Both the position numbers and the translations under genes were made by a program. A stretch of DNA of 64,000 nucleotides from Trichuris trichiura (taxonomy: Eukaryota; Nematoda; Enoplea; Trichinellida; Trichuridae). The notes beneath the pieces were generated by a model. The model did not search any database. It had not been told where the DNA came from and saw only the letters and a list, made by a program, of their open reading frames with translations. This document shows positions 1-13,597 of the stretch, piece by piece; positions within the stretch are counted from its first letter, which is position 1, and each line of letters starts with the position of its first letter. The stretch spans positions 744,001-808,000 of the forward strand of contig JBAJFE010000014.1 in assembly GCA_037903355.1 (NCBI GenBank). The letters are read 5' to 3'.

Positions 1-3000
1 CTGTTTGGGGTCAATATTATAACACAGGACCGATGTGCTTATTGCATAATAAAATTCAGCAACTATACACTACGCGCATTATTCAATGTACCCACACTTG
101 TTTCATCCATTCTTCAAGCATTTTCTCAACAGCTACTAGCACAATCGACAGTTACACAAGAGGTTCGAACTAAGTTACCCAAAAGATGCCTGCTGAAATT
201 GACACTTAGAATGCTGCTCACGGATACGTTCTCAGCTTTCAGCACGATCATTCAGCGTTTACACAAAGCAACGCAAATATTAAGATCTCAACGGAGCGAA
301 ACCATAACTCTCAATCGAAATTGGGCGTCATGAATGTTACATTGGAAACTATAAAGAAAACAAGAATTTTCTTACTATGGATGCTCATTGGTGAGCACAA
401 ACTTTCGATCGGCATCTCCGATATTCTTGGTGAAACGGAAAAGAATCACTGGAGAGATGAAAGGTTTCTTCACTAGGGCAACCTTTTTCAACGCAAAAAG
501 GATAAAATGATTTGTTATGTTTCCAAGGCACCTTGTCGATAAAGAAGGTTGAATTTATGAGCCAAAAAACTACAATAGTAGAAACAGTTTTTAGTTAGGT
601 TCAAACGGAAAAAAGTTTTTAAAATAGTATGAGTACTACCGAGCTTTAGACTACTTGCAATTTTTATACGCAACAGCTTAATATTAAATGAAAAGACTGT
701 CGAAACTATCAAACGTGAGCTGAAAAATAACGGAGCCAAGTTGGTCAGCAGAAAGAGAATATGCGGTTCCGTAGAGATATCAATATAGAATAACTGCAAA
801 CAGACTAAATACGAAATGCCGCCGTATGCGCAAGGAAGTCAAGTCAATCACATACATGCGCAACAGCGTTTCCTTAAGCAGAGACTACGAAATTTGAATG
901 GTCGATACTCGACTAGTGATTCTTCAAGTCAGACGCTGTATAAACATAGCCCTGAAGGCACTGCGTATGAACCGGTCCAGTTTCAAACTAGTGTCCGTCT
1001 CATGGTGCAGACTAAATCAGTTGGTTGCCTTAGCGTCCTCTGCCATTAACTACCTTTTGCTAAAGGACCAGAATTGCACTGTGCTAGCGTAACAAGACTT
1101 CTGCTCTGTAGAACCGAATGAAAGAGATGCTGATTGCAAACCAAGGCATCAAAAAAGCCATCGAAGACGGAACTGTCAAGAGACGAAAATTAGTCAATTC
1201 GGTCACTGCAAGTCTGAGGCCTTCTTGCGTCTATACATTCGCAAAACTTCATTTTAAAAAGCTTTCTTGAACGTCTATTTCATAGTAGCCGGGCAACTGG
1301 ACACGTCTTTCATTCCCGAATGAAGAAGCAAAGAAACTCGACGCTCATGACCAACAGCTCATACTGAAGCAGCTTTCACGTTGGAATTTTTATAGCCAAT
1401 TTTCAGTCGGACAAATATTGACTTAAGGCAATGCGGCATGTAACAAAAATTTCCATATCTATAGCTATCGAGCGGTCGTCTCTCCTCCTATGCAAATATT
1501 GAAATGCAAAACAGACTGTACCTGAAAGATCGTTCAGCAACTGGAATTAAAGAGCAATGCTAATGCCTTGCAAAAGAGCATTAAAAATCTCTCCGTGTTC
1601 AGTAAATTCATGTAGGCCGGGAACCATTGAATATTGACAGTTTCAAAGGTGCGTGCGCGCATACGCAGTAAGGGAATAGGCTTGTGGGCGTAAGCGACGC
1701 ACTGCAAAACATCAGTCGACCCAACGATTACTGAGAAAATTAAATAACTTGCCCAGTGCCACCAGAAAATTACCTTTCATCTGATATATTAATTTAGAAA
1801 GTGAACCGCCTTCTAATGCGTTGGAATCCTCATGCGCTGAAGACGCGAACCGGTGATTAGATCATTCAACGAGTAGTACTTCCGTATCAACTTTATATCT
1901 TAATATCAAAATGTCCTTAGCTTTTCGCAAAGCTTTCAATAATAACTTACGTACCTTTCTCTTTGAACATGTTTCCAAGGTTACCCTAAACAACTTGACA
2001 ACCTTTGCTCATTTTTAAGGTGACCCATCATTGCTGTAACGCATTTTGAAAAGTGAAACGTTAGTTTCATAGCTGATCTTCGGTTCACGGCTCTGGCCTG
2101 TTTGATGTATCTGTACGCAAACCTCAAAATGACCTAAGAGCGAACGGTTGAGCAAATTGACGGAGAACTATACAGATCAATTCGATGCTTTGTGACAGAT
2201 AGTAAAACGTTAGTTTCCTATTTTTCGAATATCAAATACGGAATCTGAAAATCCGTACCTTCAGTTCTGCGATTCGAAATTTTCTTTTCTAAAGCTCTCA
2301 AAGGTCGTTGTTCCACATTAGGACACAATAGTTGTCGAAACGATAGCAACAATTTATCGGGACAACTGCTGCCGCCTTGTCAAACATCTTTACAAAGTTA
2401 GCTCGCCAATCAAAACTACTTTTGGTATGTTATAGTAGTGCCAATCTAAAATTACAACTTTGCTGCATGCCTGCTGTTTTGAACGGCTTTTGCGCTCGCC
2501 CATGATAAGCAGTGGAACACGGCTTATCATGGCAGACTTGAGACACTTCGAGTTCTTCCGCCCTGTTTGGAGAGTTCACAATCTGAACATTGAAAGCAGT
2601 TTTAATGTTAAATAACGAATAGATGTGAAGTTCTCAGTATGAAAAAGTGCGCAGTAGTTATTACATGACCTTAAAACTCGCTTGTTTCGTTTTTTCCTTA
2701 TTATGGTGAATTACTAAAGGAAAGCTAGTTAGGGTCAGTAGCAACATTTGCAACTATGCTGCAGCTTTTCTTCACTGATGTCCCTGCCCATCTGTTCGCT
2801 GATCATTTTATTGCTCTGTAGAAATGTGGCGATGCCTGATATCAAAACACTTCTTTCAGAGCTGGTTTGTTCTGCCTTCAAAGCTGTTAATGAAATGCTT
2901 AACGGTGACGTTCAGATGGTCAAGTAGCACCGATCCAAGGAAGCTGCTCGTGATGGTCGCATGGGGAAGGAACTGCTATGGTTCAGTAACTCTTGCTCAT

Positions 3001-6000
3001 CGTGCCACAACTGCTACAACAGCTCAGAGGTCGGTAGCCCCTGCTTTCTCACTTCTATTCATGCAAGGGTTTGTCGTTGGTGGTACGAATCTCGAATGTG
3101 TCGTAAATATCCTGCAAAGGGCAGCTTTATGGCACCTTTGTTTTAGCGGCTGCAATAAGGCTGTACTTGAAATACTGTCATGTTTGCGAGGTACATGCGG
3201 ACCTATCGTAACCATAGAACGTTTATTCGAGCGAACACTTCTACAAAGGCATGCGAGTCACCAATTAATCGACAGTAGGATGATATGCAGGGGCGTGGCA
3301 TAAGCGCTGTGCAAAACAGTCATACTCAATACACAACAACTACCAAAATGTGTTCTTGTACGGAACAGCCCAACTTGGGACGCCAAATTTAGTGTAGCCA
3401 ATCAGGTTTCACTATCCCTTACCGTTCTGTGCGTGGAGACGTGTACAGCACAGCGTACGTTTCCGGAAAGTTTCCAAAGTCAGTCGCTTTTTTGAGACAC
3501 TAATACAACTGTATACACTTTATCTGTTTACTTATTGGCTATTCCAGGCTTGTGCGTAGATTTAGCTTTAGGCTTACGCTTCGATTTAACCGCATGGCAC
3601 AGAATGAAAAAAGGTAGTGAAATCTACTTGATCAGGGGAAGTTGATTTTCCATATACAAAAATACTTTTACAGTTCAAATGCTTGCTTTATTCAGCTGAT
3701 GTAAATATGAGCGCCCACAAGGCAGACCTTGACAACACGTTTTCGGTCGAGTTGGGTTTTGACCCATTCATTTCTACTCACTCAAGATTTCAATTTTCAG
3801 ATTTTGATCCTAACGCGGCCTTTGGCGGACGTACGATACAACTTTCAGCTTCCTTAACCTAAAGTAAGGCACTTCGTGCAGTCGTGAAAGGCCGATCTGG
3901 ACTTCCGGATAAGGACGTCACAACATGTTCGACAAGACAAATTCTACTGGAACTCTGCGCTGAGGATGGGAACAGGTGTTACCTATAACCTCGCTAATGC
4001 AAATCGAAGTTGACGAGTTGGATTTCCTTAAACCATCACGAAATGCCTGAAACCTGCACATTAACATGGGAATTGTGACCACAAGGTTGTTTCTCTCTAA
4101 AAAAAAGTTCAATGGAAACCTGTTCACTTTAAACGTAGCGCACTTCTGTTTCATTTTAAAGCTGCCCTGATAGTATCAACCAATGAATCATCTGCCAATA
4201 GCCTTTCATAAATTGCTTTTGGAGTTATGCCAAATTTGAAAACAGACGATGCTGGTGAGTCACAGCTCTTGGTGAACCTGCGTGAATACATCTATACACT
4301 TGAAGTCAATTCGTTCGCAAATTCCGACAGTGTAAGCAGTTTTAATATAATTCATAACGATTATGGAAGGCCTGCGTAGATCGAACAAGATTTTAACTGA
4401 TAATAAATATGAAAGTAAAACAGTTCAAACTTAATCCTAAATTCCCACCTTCTCCCGAATCGCCCGACTTGACGACAAGCTCAGCTATGGCGGTGGATGG
4501 ACTGACCTGACCTTTGTCCACACTTGGAAATATTAGCACATAAGGGCCAACAGATCACGAATCTTCTGCGCAGATTCGCGAAGCTGAAATAGCACACAAT
4601 TTCACGGTTATGTTGGTCGCAAAGATATAAGGATCATTACGCAGAACACTTCATGTGCACATTATTAGTATTGCGTTATTTGAAAAAATCGTTCAGCGGG
4701 AGCGCTACTTCTTCCTCAATTTTAATATTCCGCTGGACACTTAGTCGGCGTCCCTTTCTACCAGCATATTGCACGCGGTATTTCTGAATCACCAAAGCTT
4801 AGTGAAATTTACACCAAATTTTGCTTGCGTTCTTCAATAGGCTGCTTTGGCAAGGTTATCTGATCTGCCACTACTGTTCCGTTTATGAACAAACGAACAA
4901 CACGGCTGGAAGGGAATAGTGTGGATGCAGAGACCACAAAATCAGTTCGGTTATCTTCATGTTAGGTCAAGTCAGCTGACCATTACTTTCAAACCGATCT
5001 TCCAATTCAGAGGTTCCCATGAGCAAAATGCCTGCGGAGAGAGATCACCGTTACAGCTTTCGGAAAACCGTCAGAGAAGCGGACGCACCTGAACGATTTC
5101 GGCTGACCACACGGGTAGTTCAACAGGCGCACAGAGTATCTGCACTGCATCGTTGACAACCCCGCAGTGAACTTAACTAAATAAAATGAATCCTACATCT
5201 TGGCTCGGCAAGTCGTCGCGGGAGCCATGACCAGTTCTGGCTCCATTACCCCGTAAAACGTGAAAGCCCAAACAAAAGAGTCGCATTTTTAACTTAAAGT
5301 AACCTCTCAGATAACCCGCATGCTAACCAATTTTTTTCTTTTTTCACAATTAGTGCTTCAAGCAACCCAATTCTAACAGCGACGGTTGAAATTCCGGGTG
5401 GCTCTATAACACAGTGTAAAGCGTGACCTCGTGGCAGCCCTACGTTAAATAAGGGTTGCATTGGAAGCACGAAAATTTTATGTGCCGTAGCCTTGCAGTT
5501 TCTTGGATCACTGCGGTGCGCCTTTGAACCATTCTTTTTCTGTATTCAACCTGGTATCTTCGACAATCAACTGATGGTGCTCCGAAGCTACTCCATATGA
5601 CCCAACAAACAGTAAAGCGATTGTACGGAAATATCCTTACGGTTAAAGCATATTCTTCCTCTAGAACCTGCACGTGTAAGACTGTTACAAGGCTATCCCT
5701 TACAGCGCGTTTTCGATCCAAACGGGACACTTCGTCTTTTCGGAATTCCTATTCTCAAAATGTTGATTTAATCCCAGCTGCTCGTTTTATGGACTTTCAA
5801 ATGACATTGTTCTCCAGCTCTTTTCGCGTCTACAAGCTATGTAAATGAGTTTTATGTTAATATGGTAAGAATTTGAAAAGGGTGGCATTGTCGAAAGTAA
5901 TGTGCACCTGCCTGTGGAAACAAATCCGTGAGGAAGCAAACATTAGCACAACAAACACACTAGCAACCTTTATGATACTGTAAAATACGAAAAGAGCTGG

Positions 6001-6540
6001 AGCAAAACAATTTGTTTTCTTTATAGCTATAAACACCGAAACAGCACAAAGCAGAATCAGTTGCTTAAGTTAAAAACACACATTATTCACCTTGCAGCGG
6101 TTTACAAAGCAAAGCTGAAGCACCCTATAAGCTAGGAAAAAATAGCCCACTGCCTTGATAGTAGACTAATCAGGTTGCTAAGGCTATGTGGTATGAATGA
6201 ATGCAAATGGGTTGACGGCTTAGAAGTAACATAAAGCTTTTATGCCATGAAAACGCTTTTTACCGGTGGGCATTCTTCTTATGGGATATTGCAAGCAATC
6301 AAACACTCATTTCAGCAGTCGAAACTTTGGGACCACTCCGTCGTAGGCCTTCTTAAAGCATGCTTAAAAGTTCGTTTTAACTGAAAAACGTCGTTACATG
6401 CAAATTGAAAAGCTCAGATTCCCCTGTTTGAAAATTACGAAGACAAGCATGCATACTGTGCGTACAACAGTAGGCTCATTATTATAAATAAAGAAAATGC
6501 GTGCAACATGTCAGTTTTTAACCATTATAAGTTTCTTCTT
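1..6540. other. Long region without a recognisable gene
   Basis: No conserved family is visible in either strand. Short open stretches exist, for example around 1120-1260 and 2824-3303 on the plus strand, but their predicted peptides resemble nothing I know. The 159-residue frame at 2824-3303 has no flanking splice pattern that I can extend. The stretch could hold lineage-specific exons or decayed coding sequence. A degenerate hammerhead-like 3' half may lie near 5050-5080 on the minus strand (CCGAAAGC preceded by CUGACGG), which is too weak to call. Confidence 0.5.
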
Positions 6541-6544
6541 TCAG

Positions 6545-7976
6545 TTCAAAGATTTGGTTGGAATATGCAACCTTCTCCAGGAACCAATCGTCGAGGAAAA
6601 GGCATACGAAACTCTGCAAATAATCGACCGGTGGATGCAACCTCCGAATCACAATGTCGACCCAATCTGGGAAACTTTGCTTCCAGCCAGACTCGTCAGC
6701 TTAATGTCGCTGCCAGTTAAATCACCCCTCTTGCTTACTACGTTGAAAATACTAAAAAAAATATCAGGTCACTGTCGGAGCTGCTCTCAAAAACTGGTTA
6801 GAATTAAAGTCAATCAGAGAATGGGCAAGCTGGGAAAAAGAATTTGGCGAGGTGAGGAATGCGCGTGACAACTGAACTTTCGCAAAGGTACACTTGCATG
6901 ACTGGCTTTTCAGAATTTGACAGCAATCATATTCATACAGAAATCTTTCGCAAGTTGCTACTGTTAGGCTGTTCAATAACCAAATATCCCTCATCTATTG
7001 GAAGGCTGAAGCTATTTTACCCGATGATTGAACTTTTGAAACCAATCGGCAGCGGAAAATCCGCCTCCAAATTTGTCAGGGACAAAGCTTGCTTGCTTAT
7101 AAGAAATCTCGTATTTCACTTCCGAATAACTGGCAAGGATCTACGATTGATGAAAAGATACAAACTGCTCGCTTTCCTGACAAACTGCATTAAATACGAC
7201 GGGTATGTTCTTAAACAATCTAACCTTCCGACGCTGTCTTCTGCCAGAATATGTTTTCAACCATTCCGTTGTCGTACGCATGAATCATTTCCTTCGTACT
7301 CATATGTTCTCTTCGTTCTAGCACAATTAGAAGACGGGCGTTGATAATTGTCGGCAAAATTAGCGGAGAAAAAGAGTGGTTAATGCTTCATCTGCTGCGC
7401 AATGGACTCTGTGAAGGGCTCAGCTGCGCCCTCATGGATAAGGATAACGACTACATTTTTCATGTACTTGCCATCTTCAAGCAGATGCTAGTTTTCAGAA
7501 GTGATACTGTTAAATGTTTAACAGCGGAAAGAGTGTTCCTGTTAACACTTTCTGACTTGATGTATTCCAACTGCAGTCGTAAGGTTAAAATTTCAACCTT
7601 ACGTCGACTGGCGGAATTGCTTTGCCTGGACATTGAAAATCGTCTACCACTGATTTGCTATATCGAAACCGTATGGTATGCGGCGAACGAACTGAAAAAT
7701 GCACGTTTTCCAGAGAGAAAAGTAAGCTCTTCATCTAGCCGTTGTTCTGTTCTTCTTGATCTCTATCAGCATAATGTCATGCTTAATTCAGAACACCAAC
7801 AGATTAATGCTGACCTTATTTACTTCCAGATCAGTGAATGCAGACTTGAATTTTTTAAAAGAGAGAACCACTTTCACTTCTTACTCGTTCCACAGGATAA
7901 AGCTAATGAAGAGTTTTGTAAGTTTCTAACTTTTGATGAACATGCTGTAGGGATACAAAACAAAGATGAATTATAA
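6545..7976 (+). CDS. Unassigned helical-repeat (ARM/HEAT-like) protein, partial gene model
   Basis: Three exons join with consistent phase: 6545-6767, 6941-7202 and 7322-7976. Each internal boundary has AG/GT sites. The first intron is 173 bp and the second 119 bp. The joined reading frame runs through leucine-rich amphipathic helices (for example LLQEPIVEEKAYETLQII, then RRRALIIVGKISGEKEW and YIFHVLAIFKQMLVF), the texture of armadillo or HEAT repeats in large scaffold proteins. The 5' end is not defined: 6545 follows a clear splice acceptor, so earlier exons must exist. The frame stops at 7976, which may be the true C-terminus or may be skipped by splicing into 8062-8644. I do not recognise the family. 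RICTOR and rotatin were considered because both are helical-repeat scaffolds, but no diagnostic motif supports either. Confidence 0.55.
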
Positions 7977-8061
7977 GCTTAAAAACTGATCGCGCGCTGA
8001 ACATCTGAATGCCTCAATTCAAGTATTCAATACTGCTTTCCGCCATTGCGTAAAAAATGAG

Positions 8062-8644
8062 ATGTACAAGGTAAGGCAGCACAGTTTGTTGTTTCAGGCT
8101 CTTCTGGGCTCATTGGTTAGACTAATCGCGAAACAAAATTCGCGGCTGACTGACCTTCGCGGCTGCAGCATGGTAGCGGAAATTTCTTCCCGCCTACATG
8201 GTTTCAATTTTGCAAGGTCTCTGCTAAGCGGTAACATTCGAAATGTTGAAGTACGCCGAAGCTTAAGCAGAACAGCAACAAAATGGAAAAACTCGGATGG
8301 CAATTCACAAGCAGCCACGACAATCGCCATTCAACCAGTGAACCATGGTTACAACGATCAGCGCTTATTAGTAAGAGAAATGTTGGTGCAACCGGGAATA
8401 GTTGGGAAAAGACGCAAATCTGAATTCAATGCCGATAGGAATGATTAACTTTAGCCTATTGGTAGCTCTTGACGACCTCAATACCGCCCGCTTGGAAAAA
8501 AATGGTAAACAGTTTTTGAATCCTTATGTTTTTTCTATGTGCCCTTTACATCCTCGTAGTTGTATTCACCACATGCTCGCGAGTGATGTAGTAAACATAC
8601 TGGAAGAGGCTGCTTACAGTAAGCTTTTCAGATTTTTTGTATAA
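8062..8644 (+). CDS. Possible 3' exons of the upstream helical-repeat gene
   Basis: Two overlapping open frames (8062-8448 and 8402-8644) follow the helical-repeat gene on the same strand. The first gives a basic peptide beginning with a leucine-rich helix (LLFQALLGSLVRLIAKQN). The second is in a different frame and contains LVALDDLNTARLEKNGKQF. They could be one exon pair separated by a small unrecognised intron or a frameshift, or they could be non-coding. An AATAAA-like sequence (ATTAATAAAATTA) follows the second frame near 8652, compatible with a gene end here. No family is recognised. Confidence 0.3.
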
Positions 8645-8649
8645 CTTGT

Positions 8650-9660
8650 TTTATTAATAAAATTACATATGCACAAAGACGCGCTAACATATTTACTGAA
8701 CAAGTAGCAAAACGGTTAGCAAGGACGCGTCGACGTGAAATAAAGCGTTAAACGCTGCCGCCTTAGATGACAAGGCAAAGTCCTGTTGCCTAAATTCCAA
8801 ACTATCACGAAAATCAGCTGTTTTCTTCCACTAGCGGTTATTGACAATAATGGTATGGATGAACCGCCAAATTCAAATTTTCATAGTTTATGACATGGAA
8901 GCTACAAAATTGTCACGAACTTCCATAGACCGATGAAACTAAGATTGTTCACCGAGCCGTGCAAAAAAGCTTACTGGCGCGCACAGACTGCACTGTTTGG
9001 TATTTTCGTTAGTTTTTAAGCATTGTCCGACTCTTTGCAACCCTACAGGCTTTAGCGCTCCCTGGCCTTTCTATTTTCCATTACCCCCTAAAGCCTGGCC
9101 CAACTCAGGATGGTCATATCCATAAACCCGTCTATCGTCTCAATTTCTGCCTACCCGTTCTCTTTCCGCCTTCGACATTTCCCAACAGGTTGTGTTACTT
9201 ATTTGTTGCTGGCTGAATTTCCCATTCATTCAAATAAGGCACGTTGAAAGCGCGGGCCTATGTTATTCGCTATAAGCGCGTTATCTCTTCATGCAAACGT
9301 TAGCTCTCTTCACGATTTGCATTATTTCTTCCTTCGCCTACGCTCGTCTAGTGCAGTCGGTTATTCCTCGACTCTGCTCGATCCCGTTCCTTCTCTCAGC
9401 GCATGGCAGATACTTTGTTGCCCAATCCTTGAACTAGCGCACTCTCGACCGGCAACACTTATTTTAAATGTAACATTCTAAAAATGCTAAGATATCACCG
9501 TTTTACGCAAAAAAGACACGTCCAACTGGACGGTATGCTTAAAAGAACTGCGCTGATTTTTCAAGCCACTGCTCAGTGCAACAAGGTTTTCAAGTAAACA
9601 AGCTAATGCCACACAGCAGTAAGTCAACACTGACTGTAAAAGGAATACGTGGCAACGCAC
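8650..9660. other. Intergenic region, nothing recognised
   Basis: Between the end of the plus-strand helical-repeat locus and the 3' end of the minus-strand NUDT2 gene there is about 1 kb. No conserved coding or repeat signal is visible. A 73-residue open frame at 9260-9481 looks like a chance frame. Confidence 0.5.
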
Positions 9661-9668
9661 CTTGAAAG

Positions 9669-11642
9669 TCAGTTTTGGGCCTTCGCAAGAAATGCTTCAA
9701 CCTCTTGAAGTAAGGATACCGCTTGCGGGTACTTCACCAGTTGACATGCTTCCAACAAAGGACACCACTCGAACTTCTGGTGCTCGTGGGATAATTCAAC
9801 TTTTGTATTCAAGTTTTTTAGCTCAGCGAGCATGTATACGACTTCCTTCGGCTTCCCATTGGCAAGGTATTTCATGACATGCCGAAAGTCGGGAATAATC
9901 ATGTAGTCGTTACGTTCCAAGCCACTCTCTTCCTTCGTTTCGCGAATGGCAGCATCCAAGTAGGTTTCTCCTTCATCCAAGCGACCTAAAAACGATCCTA
10001 AAGGTCACTCATTTCTTTGAACACTGATTAGCGCACAGCATTTTTAATATGCCCTAGAACAGTGTTTCTCAACGTGGGCCCTGGAGGATAATGCGGCAGG
10101 ACATTGCCCCAATCAACGGTGGGCCCTGACAAGGCCTAGGGGGCCTTGGGGCAAAAAACGTTGAGAAACTATGCCCTAGAAGAACGCCTCTTAGTCTGCT
10201 TGACTCGTTTCAACAGGTTGCTGATCAAGCAAACAGCTTTTTTACTTAAGACCACACGGTATTACTCAGCCTAAAGAAAACGAAATCTTGTCTCTTAGCG
10301 CCCCACAGTCATACAGTCAAGTTTGCCGACCATCATGTTCTGCTTTTAAGTAATCCTACGACAAAAAGTAAAGCTGATATTCTGGGGTTGGCTTAGATAA
10401 CAGCGGACCTAGAAGTTTGACATGCTTTTTGAAAAGGAACCTTAACTTACAGAACGAAACACGTCCGCGCCGTTTAATGCAAAGCTTACCATTGGAAAAA
10501 CTAAAAGAAAGAAGAGTCAAGTTCCTAATCGCATATGTTATATTCGAACACAGCCGCTGCGGTAAGAATAGGCGAATAATGGGTTCACGAAGACTACATG
10601 TTGAAATAGGACAGCTACTGCTAATCATATGGTTTATTAACGTATTCTTACTACAGTCGAACCCGTCATATCCGGACAGCTCGGGATTGGCGATCGCGAG
10701 GATATGCCGGGTTTTCAGATAGGAGGGATTCTACTTCATGGTGCGCCGGAATGCAGGTTCGATCCACATGACTTTAAGTCACTGCTGTTCGCTGATCCCT
10801 GTGGTCGCAGTGAGCTTAGGTCGTATGCTTAAGGTAGCACCTAGGCTCTGGCTGACATCAACAGACTGCAACCAACAGAAATCAATTTTTTAAAGGGTTG
10901 CAGACGCGTCAAGACTTGTTTCTGGCTTACGCTTGGGAAGTTTACGTTTCAGGTATCGTCTAGTTCCAAACAAGGTAGCAAACACTTGAGAAATTTTCCC
11001 ACTCATTTTCCATAAACAGAAGCAATGAACAAGAGTACCAGGGTAACCTAAGAATGGTAAAGCAACAGTCGTCTACAGAGAATGCTCCAAGCTGTTTCGT
11101 CTTGTCAGTTGGCCTTAGTACCAAAAGAGCAGCACCTCAGATTTAGCACTGCGCGCATCATATTCGAATGAAAAATGACTAGAGAAAAGAAGAGAGTATA
11201 TAGCAATAAGGGGCGATAAAGTAGCCTGCGCATCTTTACTGCGTACGGTTAGCCTAAGGACGCTCTCGGATATCGGATAAGAGCAGTTTCGGACGCGAGG
11301 ATTCCGGATACGAGTGGTTCTACTGTATCTTACAAATTTGCATAAACAAGACTGACCCTTTACTATATGCAAAAAAAGTGAATGCAGCGAAAATGCTGCA
11401 TGGCGTAAAACTTATTTGTATTTTGTAAATTACCGCAGTGCTATTTTTAAAAAAATGGAAATGCACTCTCAATCGCACTTTCAGTAAAACATTTGTTAAA
11501 GAATGAATGCTACGGATGCTTGAAAACGGCTACCTTTTGGTGGAGTCCAGTGATGATCCCGGTCAGAAGCTTGCAAAAGCAGGTATTTTACCAGACCATC
11601 AGCACGCTTGAAAATCACGAAGCCTGCAGCTTTTTCGGTCAT
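9669..11642 (-). CDS. NUDT2: Diadenosine tetraphosphate (Ap4A) hydrolase, Nudix family
   Basis: Two exons: exon 1 11534-11642 and exon 2 9669-9985, joined in phase (CCA CCA AAA G|GT CGC) into 141 residues, close to the usual length of about 147. Exon 1 encodes a start followed by AAGFVIFKRADG and LLLQASDRDHHWTPPKG. Exon 2 completes the Nudix box: G-x5-E pattern from PPKG through DEGE, then AIRETKEESGLE, which supplies the metal-binding REx2EE glutamates. Downstream, SHEHQKFEWCPLLEACQL matches the NUDT2 C-terminal region. The enzyme cleaves Ap4A asymmetrically to ATP and AMP and limits this stress alarmone in cytosol and mitochondria. The 1.5-kb intron is unusually long here and contains a hAT-type MITE. 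Splice sites are canonical GT/AG. Confidence 0.88.
10060..10173. mobile_element. hAT-type MITE (114 bp)
   Basis: The element begins CAGTGTTTCTCAACG and ends in the complement of CATAGTTTCTCAACG, giving 15-bp terminal inverted repeats with two mismatches. It is flanked on both sides by the 8-bp direct repeat CCCTAGAA (10052-10059 and 10174-10181), the target-site duplication length typical of hAT transposons. CAGNG followed by TTCTCAA is a common hAT terminus. The interior is GC-rich (GGGCCC and AGGGGGCC blocks) and has no coding capacity, so it would need a transposase in trans. It lies in the NUDT2 intron. Confidence 0.85.
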
Positions 11643-11649
11643 TTTCACT

Positions 11650-13590
11650 TAGTAATCTGAAGTTGGTAAAATAAGATTAACTTTTGCTAAATGGTTAGTC
11701 ACGCAAGCTTGACATGTGTCAAAGAAAATCTCCATTTCCATGATAAATACCACAATGCACAAGCACTGCAATATGCTTAGCTTGTCAATGCCTCTTGCGC
11801 TATTAGTTTAACATTTAACATTTAAAACTACTACTCAAAAACACAATAGAAGCCCATGTAAGAAAAAAAGAAATATAGCCACCAAGAGAATTCGCACGAA
11901 AACTGTCTTATCAGAAAAGCAGGTCCAAGCTGAAGATTATAGTTTTCATCAGAAAAGTTTATCTTACGAAAAATTTTGCTTCCGATAGCGGGACAAGCTT
12001 TACTTTGGAGCTTAACTATTGCAGACTATTCTTTTCTAAGCAAACGCTCATTGTAAAATCAGCCTCCATAATCCCATTACGAAAAAAATCAACTAACTTT
12101 GCTACGGTGGCTGACGTTATACGCGAAGTTGGGTTGCAAGCCTTTTACAGAAGCGAACTCATCAGAATTGACTTCTATTACTGAAGTCTCATATCCAAAG
12201 TATAACTGCCCCCACTTTGCGACCTTCTTTGGATTTAGATTAAGGTATATTATTTTTCTCAGCTCAAAGAAATATACTTCTGTGGAAACGCAGAAACGCT
12301 GCCTGAGAAAACGTACAGCCGTCGAAAGGAAGCGTTCGATACGCGATCGCGAAGTACATACAGTACGCCTTCAAGTTGGCCTAAAGGATGAGGCTGAGAG
12401 AGGACAGTCATCCATCCGGTATCGTACTCGGTTAGTGCTAGTGAAGTCCTTTTAGCTAACCGCGGCAAAATACGGTACACCTGGAATTCACATACACTCA
12501 GGTTTCACTTGAACACAGACTTAGGACTTTGTCCTCATGGTTTAAAAATATACTTTCCTTAGTAGCCACCGTGTTACCCTTCTTCTTCTGTGCTTACCTA
12601 AAACTAGGCAAAAATGTAAACCTTACGTTTAAGCCCTGGGTGGCCAAAAAACTTACCGTATGACACTGGAGCAAATCAGAGGCAAGGCTTCAGGCTTGAA
12701 TTTGCATATAACCTCATATCTGTGGTAGATAACTGCAATAAATCAATAAAATATCAATTTTACTAAAAGCACGCTGAAGCAATGGCCTATGCTATACAGC
12801 GTACGTAAAACTAAAGCAAAGAGCATGCTAATATCTTACAAAAGGGCAATAGCAGTTTATTTGCATATCGGTGACTGATTAACTTATTCCAGCGCATACT
12901 CTAACTCGTCAAGACAGAGGAGCAGTGACACTATAAAACCGTTCTGATGCTGTTAGGTTCAAAGTCTGCGCTGAGTCGAACTTTTCCTACTTCACTAACT
13001 GTGACAAAAGTCATTTCTCCAGTTACCTATGCGCCTACGTAAGCATTCGATACTTTTACAGTACTCCGCACTAAAAACCAAAGGTCACAAGAGAAAACAC
13101 GCCGCCTTACTTAGACGCAATAGTTCTGCTGCAGCTGACAAGTATGCACCTTCAAAGACCGAAAAGATTTACGTAACGCAAGCGTAAGCAGCAGTTGCAA
13201 AAACTATAAGTACACTGAAAATGAGTCTATAATACAAAAAAATGAAATACTATGCTTGAAGCAGAATTCTTTTACCAATTCACCCAAGGCATAGCAAGTC
13301 CTAAGCAATGCAACTTGGACCAGGCGACTTGCGGATGCGCGTGACGAAACCAAAATTCCATGAACAGGTCAAGGAGAACGAGCGCCTGCGATCTGCCAGT
13401 CACAACTTCGTCATTGCCGGCAAAGCAAGAACAAACGCATTGACGTCACACACTTTGCACCTGACCGGTCCAAAGAAAGCAAACACATTGCGGAATGGAA
13501 ACAAGGGACGATCAGACGCAATTATAGTTTAAATAAGTCAATGTACAAAAACCATCAATAACAAGCGTAGAGTATCTCGAATCATAAGAA
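11650..13590. other. Intergenic region, nothing recognised
   Basis: About 1.9 kb lies upstream of NUDT2 and downstream of the minus-strand acyltransferase gene. Open frames at 12099-12455 (+), 12259-12480 (-) and 13308-13532 (+) show no family resemblance and no convincing splice context. The NUDT2 promoter should lie just right of 11642, but I see no specific element. Confidence 0.45.
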
Positions 13591-13597
13591 AGTTTGA

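Noticed and set aside
2824..3303. 159-codon plus-strand open frame
   Set aside because: No family resemblance and no consistent splice partners. Overlapping frames on both strands look equally plausible.
5050..5080. Possible hammerhead relic (CCGAAAGC with CUGACGG)
   Set aside because: The core A is changed and helix II cannot form.
6545..8644. RICTOR or rotatin assignment for the helical-repeat gene
   Set aside because: Helical repeats alone do not identify the family and no diagnostic block was found.
10750..10775. tRNA B-box-like GGTTCGATCC
   Set aside because: No cloverleaf can be built from the flanking sequence.
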